From positions 1 through 64,000 of the forward strand of contig NZ_QWGR01000002.1 in NCBI RefSeq assembly GCF_003576475.1: a stretch of 64,000 nt of DNA, in the 5' to 3' direction. Under the pieces are notes generated by a model. It saw only the letters and a list, made by a program, of their open reading frames with translations. It made no database searches and was not told where the DNA came from. This document shows positions 18,204 through 26,590 of the stretch, piece after piece; positions within the stretch are counted from its first letter, which is position 1, and the number at the start of each line of letters is the position of its first letter. This stretch comes from Maribellus luteus. Its GTDB lineage: Bacteria > Bacteroidota > Bacteroidia > Bacteroidales > Prolixibacteraceae. The translations under genes were made by a program, and so were the position numbers.

Positions 18204-18776
18204 ATGAATAAGAATTATTACGCACACGAAACAGCTGTAGTCGACGAAGGAGCTAAAATTGGTTCGGGCACAAAGATTTGGCACTTCTCGCATGTGATGG
18301 GTGGTGCTGAGATAGGCGCCAATTGTGTGCTGGGGCAGAATGTTTTTGTGGGCAACAAGGTAAAGTTGGGAAACAACGTAAAAGTGCAAAACAACGTTTC
18401 GGTGTACGAAGGAGTGTTTTGCGAGGACGATGTTTTTCTGGGGCCATCAATGGTTTTTACCAACGTAATTAATCCGCGTAGCGTCATCGAACGTAAAAAT
18501 GAATTCAAAAAGACCCTCGTGAAGTGCGGAGCTACTATCGGCGCCAATGCTACCATTATTTGCGGAGTTACGCTTGGCGAATACTGTATGATTGGTGCGG
18601 GAGCTGTTGTTACAAAAGATGTCAGGGCTTTTGCTTTAATGACCGGAGTTCCGGCCAGACAAACCGCTTGGGTGAGCCGGGCCGGGATGGTTTTAGGTGA
18701 AGATCTGATATGTTCCGAAACCGGAGAGAAATACAAATTGGTGAATGATCAGCTCAAATTAGTTGAGAATGAATAA
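18204..18776 (+). CDS. wbpD: UDP-2-acetamido-3-amino-glucuronate N-acetyltransferase, WbpD-like
   Basis: Acetyl-CoA-dependent transferase predicted to N-acetylate the 3-amino group made by WbpE. 190 residues folding as a left-handed parallel beta-helix: hexapeptide repeats run from about 10 to 150 (for example [20 protein letters not shown], then [20 protein letters not shown]). The WbpD/WlbB pattern IWHFSHV and the NVSVYEGV segment are present. ATG at 18204. The stop overlaps the wbpA start by 8 bases. Confidence 0.92.
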   Translation: MNKNYYAHETAVVDEGAKIGSGTKIWHFSHVMGGAEIGANCVLGQNVFVGNKVKLGNNVKVQNNVSVYEGVFCEDDVFLGPSMVFTNVINPRSVIERKNEFKKTLVKCGATIGANATIICGVTLGEYCMIGAGAVVTKDVRAFALMTGVPARQTAWVSRAGMVLGEDLICSETGEKYKLVNDQLKLVENE

Positions 18777-20079
18777 AAAAGATATAATACTTCGGAAGAT
18801 CGAAAACAGGCAGATTACAGTCGGGGTGATTGGCCTTGGATATGTCGGTCTTCCATTAGCGGTTAATTTTGCCAATGGTGGAGTGAATGTTATTGGCTTT
18901 GATACATCCGAAGAGCGAGTTGCAAAGTTGAATGCCGGGAAAAACTATATTTCAGATGTCGATGACCAACTGGCAGGCACATTGTTGCTGGAAAAGAAGC
19001 TGATTCCGACCACTGATTTTTCGTTGCTTAAAAGTTGTGATGCCATTTTTATTTGCGTGCCGACTCCGCTCGACGAACTCCGGAAACCTGATATGTCTTT
19101 TATACGTTATTCCTGTGAGGAAATTGGAAAGTACCTGACTCCCGGAACATTTATCAGCCTGGAAAGTACCACGTATCCGACAACTACGGAAGATTTTGTT
19201 TTGCCGATCCTGGAGAAAGAATCCGGATTAACGGAAGGTGCTGATTTCTGGCTGGCTTATTCGCCTGAAAGAGTTGACCCCGGCAACAAGGACTTTAATA
19301 CAAAGAATACCCCAAAAGTGTTGGGAAGTCTGAGTAAAGAGGGGCTTGAAATAGGTGAAGCTATTTATACGCTGGCGGTTGATGAGGTTCATGCCGTGAG
19401 TTCGCCACGTGTAGCCGAAATGGTGAAAATACTCGAAAACACCTATCGCCTGGTGAATATTAGTCTGGTAAATGAACTGGCTTTGCTGGCCGGGAAAATG
19501 GATATCAACATCTGGGAAGTGATTGAAGCTGCCAAGACCAAACCGTTCGGGTTTCAGGCTTTTTACCCGGGACCGGGAATAGGTGGCCATTGTATTCCGC
19601 TCGATCCGTTTTACCTGGAAAGTATTGCCCGGAAATTCAACTTTGAATTGTCGATGATTCACACGGCCGGGCACATCGATCTTTTGATGGCACACCGGAT
19701 GACTTTGAAAATTACTTCGGCACTAAACAGGCAAAAAAAATCCATTAACGGCAGTAAAATCCTCTTTCTAGGAGTGGCTTACAAGCCCGATGTTTCAGAC
19801 GAGCGCGAGTCGCCGGCATTAAAAATCATGGAGGAGGTTATTAAAAAAGGCGGAGAGGTAAGTTATCACGATCCTTATATTGCTGAAATCAACATCGGAG
19901 GGGGAAATATTCTTGGTTCTGAAGCTCTGATTGCAGAAACCTTGGGAGAGGCTGATTGTGTAGTGGTTTCAACCAATCATTCCGCTTTCGATGCCGCATT
20001 TATTGAAGAGCATTCGAAGCTGATAGTCGATTTGAGAAACTTAATTAAACAGGCTTCCGATAAAGTGTATAAACTTTGA
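18769..20079 (+). CDS. wbpA: UDP-N-acetylglucosamine 6-dehydrogenase, WbpA-like
   Basis: NAD-dependent four-electron oxidation of UDP-GlcNAc to UDP-GlcNAcA. 436 residues. N-terminal Rossmann motif [12 protein letters not shown] (20-31), central dimerisation helix, catalytic Cys275 in [18 protein letters not shown], and C-terminal UDP-binding domain with [16 protein letters not shown]. The ATG at 18769, overlapping the wbpD stop, is preferred to the TTG two codons earlier. It differs clearly from the second dehydrogenase of the locus (43961-45166), which is WecC-like. Confidence 0.94.
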   Translation: MNKKDIILRKIENRQITVGVIGLGYVGLPLAVNFANGGVNVIGFDTSEERVAKLNAGKNYISDVDDQLAGTLLLEKKLIPTTDFSLLKSCDAIFICVPTPLDELRKPDMSFIRYSCEEIGKYLTPGTFISLESTTYPTTTEDFVLPILEKESGLTEGADFWLAYSPERVDPGNKDFNTKNTPKVLGSLSKEGLEIGEAIYTLAVDEVHAVSSPRVAEMVKILENTYRLVNISLVNELALLAGKMDINIWEVIEAAKTKPFGFQAFYPGPGIGGHCIPLDPFYLESIARKFNFELSMIHTAGHIDLLMAHRMTLKITSALNRQKKSINGSKILFLGVAYKPDVSDERESPALKIMEEVIKKGGEVSYHDPYIAEINIGGGNILGSEALIAETLGEADCVVVSTNHSAFDAAFIEEHSKLIVDLRNLIKQASDKVYKL

Positions 20080-20092
20080 AAGGATGAAAAAT

Positions 20093-20172
20093 CTCTGTGA
20101 CTCTCCGTGTTCTACTTTGTTTGCTCTGTGGTAAAAAAGATTAACCACGGAGTTCACCGAGAAGTCACAGAG
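20093..20172. repeat. 80-base imperfect inverted repeat between wbpA and wbpB
   Basis: Left arm ctctgtgactctccg pairs with right arm cgagaagtcacagag, and inside them ctctgtggt pairs with accacggag. The 'accacggagttcaccgag' wording is typical of intergenic repeats seen in Bacteroidota and other environmental genomes (from memory). It ends 23 bases before the wbpB ATG. Confidence 0.7.
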
Positions 20173-20195
20173 CTATGCAGAGAAGAAATAATACA

Positions 20196-21086
20196 ATGAA
20201 ACGATTTGCAATAATAGGAGCAGCTGGCTTTGTGGCAGAACGTCACATCAGGGCGATAAAAGAGACCGGAAACGAAGTAGTAGCGGCCATGGATCCCTTT
20301 GATGTGATGGGACGTATGGACAGTTATTTTCCCGAAGCCGAGTTTTTTACCTCGGAAGATGAACTGGAAGCGTTCTTTGCTAAATGCCAAAAAGAAAACA
20401 ATCCGGTTGATTTTGTAAGTATTTGTTCTCCCAACTTTTTGCATTTTAAACACATTGAACTCGCGCTGAAAAACGGGTGTAATGTTATTTGTGAAAAGCC
20501 GCTTGTGATTCAGGCTGCCGATCTCGATAAAATCAAAACGTTGGAAGCGAAAACCGGAAAGAAGGTTTGCACCGTTTTGCAGCTTCGTTATCATCCAGCC
20601 ATCTTACAACTAAAAAAAGAGGTTGACAGCAATCCATCCGACAACTATTCTGTGAATTTAACCTACATCACATCGCGCGGTAAGTGGTATGCCAAAAGCT
20701 GGAAAGGCGATCCTGCCAAATCGGGAGGTGTTGCAGCCAATATTGGGATTCATTTTTTCGATATGCTAAGCTGGATATTTGGGAGTGTAAAAAAGAATGA
20801 GGTAAAATTTTATGAACCGGCAAAAGCTTCAGGTACGCTCACTCTTGAAAAAGCAAGCGTAAACTGGTTCCTGAGCATCGACGCAGCTGATCTTCCGGAG
20901 GCTGCAACTATAAAAGGTCAGCGAACCTGGCGCTCCATTGCGGTGAACGGCACCGAAATAGAATTCAGCGGCGGATTTACCGATTTACACACCGAAACGT
21001 ATCGCCAGATATTGGCCGGTAATGGCTTTGGGGTGGAATGTGCGAGGGAGAGTGTTGAGCTGACGGAAGAGATTAGAAAAGAATAG
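20196..21086 (+). CDS. wbpB: Gfo/Idh/MocA oxidoreductase, WbpB-like
   Basis: Predicted to oxidise the C3 hydroxyl of UDP-GlcNAcA using tightly bound NAD. 296 residues. The Rossmann fold begins FAIIGAAGFVAERHIRAIK; CEKPLVI marks the family's conserved Lys; ITSRGKWYAKSWKGDPAKSG and GIHFFDML match the WbpB/WlbA active-site region, and RTWRSI is near the end. ATG at 20196 is preferred to the upstream frame, which would begin inside the inverted repeat. Last gene of the UDP-GlcNAc(3NAc)A set. Confidence 0.92.
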   Translation: MKRFAIIGAAGFVAERHIRAIKETGNEVVAAMDPFDVMGRMDSYFPEAEFFTSEDELEAFFAKCQKENNPVDFVSICSPNFLHFKHIELALKNGCNVICEKPLVIQAADLDKIKTLEAKTGKKVCTVLQLRYHPAILQLKKEVDSNPSDNYSVNLTYITSRGKWYAKSWKGDPAKSGGVAANIGIHFFDMLSWIFGSVKKNEVKFYEPAKASGTLTLEKASVNWFLSIDAADLPEAATIKGQRTWRSIAVNGTEIEFSGGFTDLHTETYRQILAGNGFGVECARESVELTEEIRKE

Positions 21087-21340
21087 ATGGCCTCGCCTTC
21101 TTTTGAGAAAGGGGAGTAGATTGTTTGTTGACATGCAAGTCTAATCTTTTGTTTTTAGGTTGATGAGGAAATGGTTCAGCTTATCTTGCCAATTCCGGTT
21201 TTTACGGTCAGTGCATATTGTTGCTGATGTCCTCGAATGTTCCTTTTAATCCAGACTTAATTCTGCATTGTTTCAAGAGAAAGATTAATTTTGACGAGCT
21301 TTCTCATCAGGTTGAGTGACTGTGGGATTATTTTCAGACC

Positions 21341-22846
21341 ATGTTAAAAGATATAAAACAGACCACAAAACATACGGCGGTGTATGCCATCGGGAATATC
21401 GGGACAAAGCTGATAGGCTTGATTCTAATTCCTCTTTATACAAATGCCAACTATCTATCGCACGATGATTATGGCGCTTTGGCAGTTTTGGAGGTTACTT
21501 TACAGCTTCTTACAAGTGTTTTGACGATGGCTATGGCTAATAGCCTGTCTCGTTGGTATTGGGATAGCAAATATTCAGACAGGCAACAAAGCATATTTTT
21601 TACTTCCGTAGCTTTTCTTGTTCTAATTATAACTCCTGTAATCTTAGCATTACTCTATTTTGTATCAGACTTTTCCTTTTTGATATTTTCAACCACTCAA
21701 TACTCATATTTATTAAAATTAACCTTCATTACAGCAGGGATTCAAGTTGTAAATAACCAAATATTTACCTTAACTCGCTTGCAATCGAAGTCTGTCTTTT
21801 ATTCGATTTTAACCATTGTTCGGATATCGGTTAATCTAGGTTTGATATTATGGGGAATTATCGTCAAAAAAAGAGGGTTAGATGCTATTTGGGAAGCATA
21901 TATGATTGGGGAAGGAATAATCCTCCTGATGTTATTCCCATATTTTATACGGAACAGTTCTTTTAGGTTCGAGAAAGGAATTATCAGGGAGATGCTTAAT
22001 TATGGCTATCCACTTATGCTTGCATCAGCTTCGGCTGTTATTTTATCGACCGCTGACAGGTATATGTTAAATTCGATGGAAGGGCTTGAGAAAACAGGAA
22101 TTTATTCCTTGGGATATCGAATTGCCAACACTTTGAGGATGGTCGTTTATACTTCGGTGGCAACAGCTTTGCTTCCTTTAAGGATGAAAAAAATGAATGA
22201 ACCGGACAACCATCGATTTTATTCAAAAAACCTGACATATTTGGCTTTTGTCTTTGTCGTTGGACTACTAGGCTTATCTCTTTTTGCATTGGAATTCCTA
22301 AAACTTTTTACCGGTTCTCCTATTTATTGGGAAGCAAATAATTTGGTTGCAATAATTTCGTTTGCTCTGTTATTCTCTTCAATGGAAGATTTTATCATAA
22401 TCGGGTTGATGATTAAGAAAAAAACAGGAGTTCTAGGTGTCTTGATATTAGTAACTAGTTTTTTAAATATTGGGTTAAACCTTGTTCTCATTCCTCTATT
22501 GGATATTTACGGAGCTACTTTAGCCACTCTTCTCTCCCAAGCTTTTTTGTTTTTTACAGTGCTTAATAAATCGCAAAAAGAATATTTCATACCTTATGAA
22601 TGGCGAAAAATATTCACATTGGCAATCGTTGCGCTAACCTTTGTTGGTATTGGATTATATATTTCTTCGGTGCCAGTGTTTGTACGCCTTGTTGTAAAGT
22701 CAGTTTTATTTTTGGGATTTCCATTTGTTTTATACTTTTTCAATTTTTATGAGAAAGTGGAAATTGACAACATTAAAAAGATTTTCAGAAATTGGAGCAA
22801 GCCCGAATTGATAAAAGATAACTTTAACCGTTTGCTAAAAAGTTGA
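21341..22846 (+). CDS. Oligosaccharide flippase (Wzx-type, MOP superfamily)
   Basis: 501 residues with about 14 predicted membrane helices, the size and pattern of polysaccharide-biosynthesis flippases that move lipid-linked repeat units across the inner membrane. N-terminal YAIGNIGTKLIGLILIPLYT is typical of the family, as is the central SLGYRIANTLRMVVYTSVATA segment. ATG at 21341. It opens the A+T-rich part of the locus and is followed by a run of plus-strand genes. No Wzy-type polymerase was recognised nearby. Confidence 0.92.
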   Translation: MLKDIKQTTKHTAVYAIGNIGTKLIGLILIPLYTNANYLSHDDYGALAVLEVTLQLLTSVLTMAMANSLSRWYWDSKYSDRQQSIFFTSVAFLVLIITPVILALLYFVSDFSFLIFSTTQYSYLLKLTFITAGIQVVNNQIFTLTRLQSKSVFYSILTIVRISVNLGLILWGIIVKKRGLDAIWEAYMIGEGIILLMLFPYFIRNSSFRFEKGIIREMLNYGYPLMLASASAVILSTADRYMLNSMEGLEKTGIYSLGYRIANTLRMVVYTSVATALLPLRMKKMNEPDNHRFYSKNLTYLAFVFVVGLLGLSLFALEFLKLFTGSPIYWEANNLVAIISFALLFSSMEDFIIIGLMIKKKTGVLGVLILVTSFLNIGLNLVLIPLLDIYGATLATLLSQAFLFFTVLNKSQKEYFIPYEWRKIFTLAIVALTFVGIGLYISSVPVFVRLVVKSVLFLGFPFVLYFFNFYEKVEIDNIKKIFRNWSKPELIKDNFNRLLKS

Positions 22847-22905
22847 TTGTTCGTGGCTTGTCTTGATGTTTTTTGGCTGACAGATAAGAATATTTCAGAG
22901 GATAT

Positions 22906-24255
22906 ATGTTAAAAGCATTAAAAGAAAAATATTATCAATTACCCTATCGTTTCAGGCACGGTTACAAAACCTTAAAAAGAACGACTGCCTTTATTCAAGA
23001 GTTTGAGTATGCTGATAAGTCTACTATTCAGCAAATGCAGTTTCAACGTTTACAGCAGATAATAAATTTTGCGTGGAAAATTAATGGGTATCGTGAATTG
23101 TGGGAAACGGCCAATTTCTCTCCTGATAAATTGAAATCAATTGATGATATTCAAAAGATCCCCTTTGTTACAAAAGAGTTAATCAGAGATAACTATAAAA
23201 AGTTTTCTGTTCCTAAAAAATGGAATGTTCAATATGTGTCGACAGGGGGGTCAACAGGTATTCCGATGGGGTTTTATGAAAAACTTGAAAACACACATAT
23301 TGAAAATGCTTTTATTTACGATATCTATAAAAGAGTACATCCTGACTTTAATATTGATGAAAAGTCATTCACTCTTAGAGGAAAGGCTCTAAAGAACATA
23401 TATGAAAGCAATCCTAAAGGTATCAACTTATCCTCGTACAACATAAATGAGAGCACTGTAAAAGAATATACTGCTTTGATAGATAAGTATAAATACCGTT
23501 ATTTAAAAGCTTATCCATCATCGTTGTACCAGGTTGCAAAACTAATGGAGGATAATCATCTCAGTATGCAACATCATTTTGAAGCAATAATGTTAGGGTC
23601 AGAACCTCTGTTTGATTTTCAAAAAGAGCTGATTCAACGGGTTTTCAATGCTCCAATAGCCCATTGGTACGGGCATAGTGAAAAAGCCGTGCTTGCTGCC
23701 AATTGTGAGCATTCTGAAAAATTTCATGTTTATCCGCAATATGGAATAACCGAAGTGGTAGATAAAAACGGGAATCGTGTAAAAGAGGGTGAAACCGGCG
23801 AAATAGTCGGGACAAGTTTTTGGAACTTTGCAACTCCCTTTATTCGTTACAGAACGATGGACTATGCAGAGCTGGGGGCAAACAAATGTTTTGAATGCGG
23901 AAGGAACTATCAACTATTTAATAAAATTGAAGGCAGGGAACAGGACTTTGTGATTGATGTGCAAGGGAATAAGATAACCTTAACGGCACTTATTTTTGCT
24001 CAGCATTTTATTTGTTTTGGCAGGATAAAACAAATGCAGATTAAGCAAAGGGAGAAGGGAGTGATAAGTGTTCTTGTTGTTCCAACAAAAGATTATAATG
24101 AGAAGGACTCTGAAGAGTTGCTGTCAAAAATCAAAACAGCGGCAACAGGAGGATTAAGTGTGAAAATAAAAATAGTAGACTCCATAAAGCCTTCAGAAAA
24201 TGGGAAAATAAGATTTTTAGATCAGAAAGTGAATTTTAGCGAATCTCTGTTGTGA
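22906..24255 (+). CDS. CapK / phenylacetate-CoA-ligase-family adenylate-forming enzyme, copy 1
   Basis: 449 residues. Phosphate-binding loop STGGSTGIPMGFY (about 111), the helix LKAYPSSLYQVAKL, IMLGSEPLFDFQ, the adenine-pocket segment HWYGHSEKAVLA, RYRTMDYAELG, a CxxC pair (CFECGRNYQ, about 327) and the C-terminal lysine of adenylating enzymes in NGKIRFLDQ (about 432). Family members activate carboxylic acids as adenylates; in capsule loci (CapK) the acceptor is unknown. A paralogue with the same layout is at 30995-32353. Predicted cytoplasmic. Confidence 0.9.
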   Translation: MLKALKEKYYQLPYRFRHGYKTLKRTTAFIQEFEYADKSTIQQMQFQRLQQIINFAWKINGYRELWETANFSPDKLKSIDDIQKIPFVTKELIRDNYKKFSVPKKWNVQYVSTGGSTGIPMGFYEKLENTHIENAFIYDIYKRVHPDFNIDEKSFTLRGKALKNIYESNPKGINLSSYNINESTVKEYTALIDKYKYRYLKAYPSSLYQVAKLMEDNHLSMQHHFEAIMLGSEPLFDFQKELIQRVFNAPIAHWYGHSEKAVLAANCEHSEKFHVYPQYGITEVVDKNGNRVKEGETGEIVGTSFWNFATPFIRYRTMDYAELGANKCFECGRNYQLFNKIEGREQDFVIDVQGNKITLTALIFAQHFICFGRIKQMQIKQREKGVISVLVVPTKDYNEKDSEELLSKIKTAATGGLSVKIKIVDSIKPSENGKIRFLDQKVNFSESLL

Positions 24256-24285
24256 TGATGTTAGTATGTAAAAAATAAAAGGATA

Positions 24286-25194
24286 ATGTTCGAACACTTT
24301 TTAATTACCAGGTTCAATTTAAAATTAGATAGTATAGAGGAGTTAAGTAAGTTTCCTAACGAATTTGTCTTTCTTAATTCAAATAATCAATTGTCAAAGC
24401 CGAACATAAGATTTAATGAAAAGGATTGGATTGAATGGACACAAGAACGATTCGGGATATTTAACGAGTATACACTACCATCGGTTTTGCAACAGGAGTC
24501 AGCCGAATTTAAATGGTTGATATATTTTGATGTTGAAACACCATCTGTTTTTACTGAAAGCATTGAAAAAATAAAGCGAGCTAATAATGTTCATATTCTT
24601 TATGCAAAAGGGGTAAAAGGATTTCACGAACAGTATATTGAAGATATTTATCGCCTTTCTGAGCACAAAGAATGGATAATAACTACGCGCTTGGACAATG
24701 ATGATTGTTTAGAGAAACAAGCAATTCGTACAATTAATAGCATGTTTAATCATCAAGAAAATATTATTTCAATGGCCTCTGGTTATAAATATAACTATGA
24801 TAATCATGAGTTAGCTCACTCGTATTGGCCAAATGGGCCATTTATTTCAATTGTCGAAAAGATTAATAATGGTAAGATCAAAGGTGTCTTTCATAAGCCT
24901 CATGGTCGATATCGGGAGACAAAAATCAATTGGAACAATCTATTAAAAAGAAAAAAGGCTTCATTCATTTTTGACAAACCTTTATGGTTAGTTGTTTGTC
25001 ATGGTAAAAATGTTTATAACGACTTCTATACTGGCTTTCCCGTTTTAAGTAAAAAAGATCTTTCTGGTTTTGGTTTATCTCAAGACTCAAAATCATCTTC
25101 GCTTACTAATATCACTAAATTTGCAAATTACGTCATTTGGAAACGTCATTTGTTTTCTTTAATAACACGGTTTCTTAAATTATATATTAAATAG
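24286..25194 (+). CDS. Putative rhamnosyltransferase-family glycosyltransferase
   Basis: 302 residues resembling the 'putative rhamnosyl transferase' family. Supporting segments: N-terminal HFLITRFNL, WTQERFGIFNEYTLPSVLQQ, KWLIYFDVETP and TTRLDNDDCLEKQAI (about 137-151), the last giving a metal-binding DxDD. No membrane helix. Probably adds one sugar of the repeat unit; donor and acceptor cannot be read from sequence. It starts 30 bases after CapK copy 1 and ends 6 bases before the FkbM gene. Confidence 0.8.
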   Translation: MFEHFLITRFNLKLDSIEELSKFPNEFVFLNSNNQLSKPNIRFNEKDWIEWTQERFGIFNEYTLPSVLQQESAEFKWLIYFDVETPSVFTESIEKIKRANNVHILYAKGVKGFHEQYIEDIYRLSEHKEWIITTRLDNDDCLEKQAIRTINSMFNHQENIISMASGYKYNYDNHELAHSYWPNGPFISIVEKINNGKIKGVFHKPHGRYRETKINWNNLLKRKKASFIFDKPLWLVVCHGKNVYNDFYTGFPVLSKKDLSGFGLSQDSKSSSLTNITKFANYVIWKRHLFSLITRFLKLYIK

Positions 25195-25200
25195 AATATT

Positions 25201-26214
25201 ATGACTCCAATCGGTCAGTTTTGTAAAAAGCTATTCCCATTTGTTTATTTTCCTTTAGAAAGACTCAACAATTACTTTAATCGTTCGATTTATGTTGTTG
25301 ATGACCTTGGTTATAGCTTTAAGAAATATGTATCTGAGAAAAATTTGGAACAGGTCATGGTAGACCTAAAGGTTAATTTAGATGACTATTCTCAGAAGAC
25401 GGTAGATATCATTTCGGAAAGAGTATTAAACTATCCTGATAAAAGATATAATGTAAAAGTAAGTCCAAGTAAGAAGAATGTTATTGGAGGCCTTCTTGAA
25501 GAGGAGAAGAAAGAAGTGTCTATTGGTCGCATGAAAACTAGAGAATTGGTGCTTGAGCATAAATATATCGAGGAGTCAATCTTTTATTATTATCATGGTC
25601 TAACTCTTTTGCCCGAAGGCGTTAGAAGTTATATAGAGAATGAAGATTTTATTGATTTAGGTGCTTATGTCGGAGACTCTGCAATTGCTCTTAATTCATT
25701 TCATTACAGAAAGATATATTCTGTCGAAATGTCATTAAGTTCAATTGAAAAGTACATTTTGAATTTATCAGAGAATAATATTCCAAAGGGAAAATACGAG
25801 ATTTTAAATTATGCTATTTCTTCAGACAAAAACCTTCACATCCCCAATTTCTCTTCAGGAGGTCTTTCCTTAAAAAAGGAAATCATCAAAGACAAGGAGA
25901 CTGTTCCTGTTGAATCTAAATCTTTGGATGAGATAATTAAGGAGTATCAGATAAAGCCACGCTTTATAAAAGCCGATATTGAAGGTGCATTAATGGACTG
26001 TTTAACGTTGGGAATAGCTTCGATAAAAAAATTCAGACCTGTTTTGTCGTTAGCAATTTATCACAATCCTATCGAATTTTTTGAAGCTAAACCTTTTCTT
26101 GAAAAGCATTTAGACAATTATGTTTTTCTTATCAGGAAATTAAACAGCAAAATATACAATAATCATTGTCATGCCGAAACAACATTGCTTGCTTATCCTA
26201 TTGAAGCTTTATAA
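25201..26214 (+). CDS. FkbM family SAM-dependent methyltransferase
   Basis: 337 residues. The methyltransferase core occupies about 140-310: SAM motif I FIDLGAYVGDSAIAL (150-164), acidic YSVEMSLSSIEKY, and FIKADIEGALMD (255-266), the family's conserved KxDxEG segment. The first 140 residues have no recognised domain. FkbM enzymes O-methylate polyketides and sugars; here methylation of a glycan residue is likely. The gene ends before a 376-base non-coding gap. Confidence 0.88.
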   Translation: MTPIGQFCKKLFPFVYFPLERLNNYFNRSIYVVDDLGYSFKKYVSEKNLEQVMVDLKVNLDDYSQKTVDIISERVLNYPDKRYNVKVSPSKKNVIGGLLEEEKKEVSIGRMKTRELVLEHKYIEESIFYYYHGLTLLPEGVRSYIENEDFIDLGAYVGDSAIALNSFHYRKIYSVEMSLSSIEKYILNLSENNIPKGKYEILNYAISSDKNLHIPNFSSGGLSLKKEIIKDKETVPVESKSLDEIIKEYQIKPRFIKADIEGALMDCLTLGIASIKKFRPVLSLAIYHNPIEFFEAKPFLEKHLDNYVFLIRKLNSKIYNNHCHAETTLLAYPIEAL

Positions 26215-26590
26215 TAATCGTGATTTTCAGAAAATCAAAAAGAGATTAGTTAAAGGAAATTATAGGTATAAATATTCTTTAAGGTATGAATGATTTAGAA
26301 AAGTACTATAAAGCTGGAGAATATTAAAAGGTTAAATGATCATTTACAACGCGTAACAGCTAAATTATTAGACAATAAAAGCGGAAACAGGTTTTCTGAG
26401 AAGTAGCGAAAAACGGCCTTTTTATAACTGGCTGGGAAATAAGTCGATATTATCTTTAAAGAATGACTTTTTTGGAGGACGGGGAGTAGTTAAAAACAAA
26501 GTGAAATATGTTCTTCTTTTAAATATAGATTAGTTTTTGTAAGTTACTTTCGAATATAGTTTTTATTGGCAGATAAATGTTTACCTAATA
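26215..26590. other. Gene-free interval, possible decayed coding sequence
   Basis: 376 A+T-rich bases in an otherwise tightly packed gene run. Two short overlapping frames are stop-free (one from about 26320, another of about 50 codons ending near 26533), neither with a good start or recognisable similarity. It may be the remnant of a lost gene or simply an untranslated leader for the heparinase pair. No repeat or terminator seen. Confidence 0.4.

Noticed and set aside
17706-20172. Repeats in the wbp operon considered as a CRISPR or insertion sequence
   Set aside because: Units are short, degenerate and inverted, with no cas genes and no transposase.
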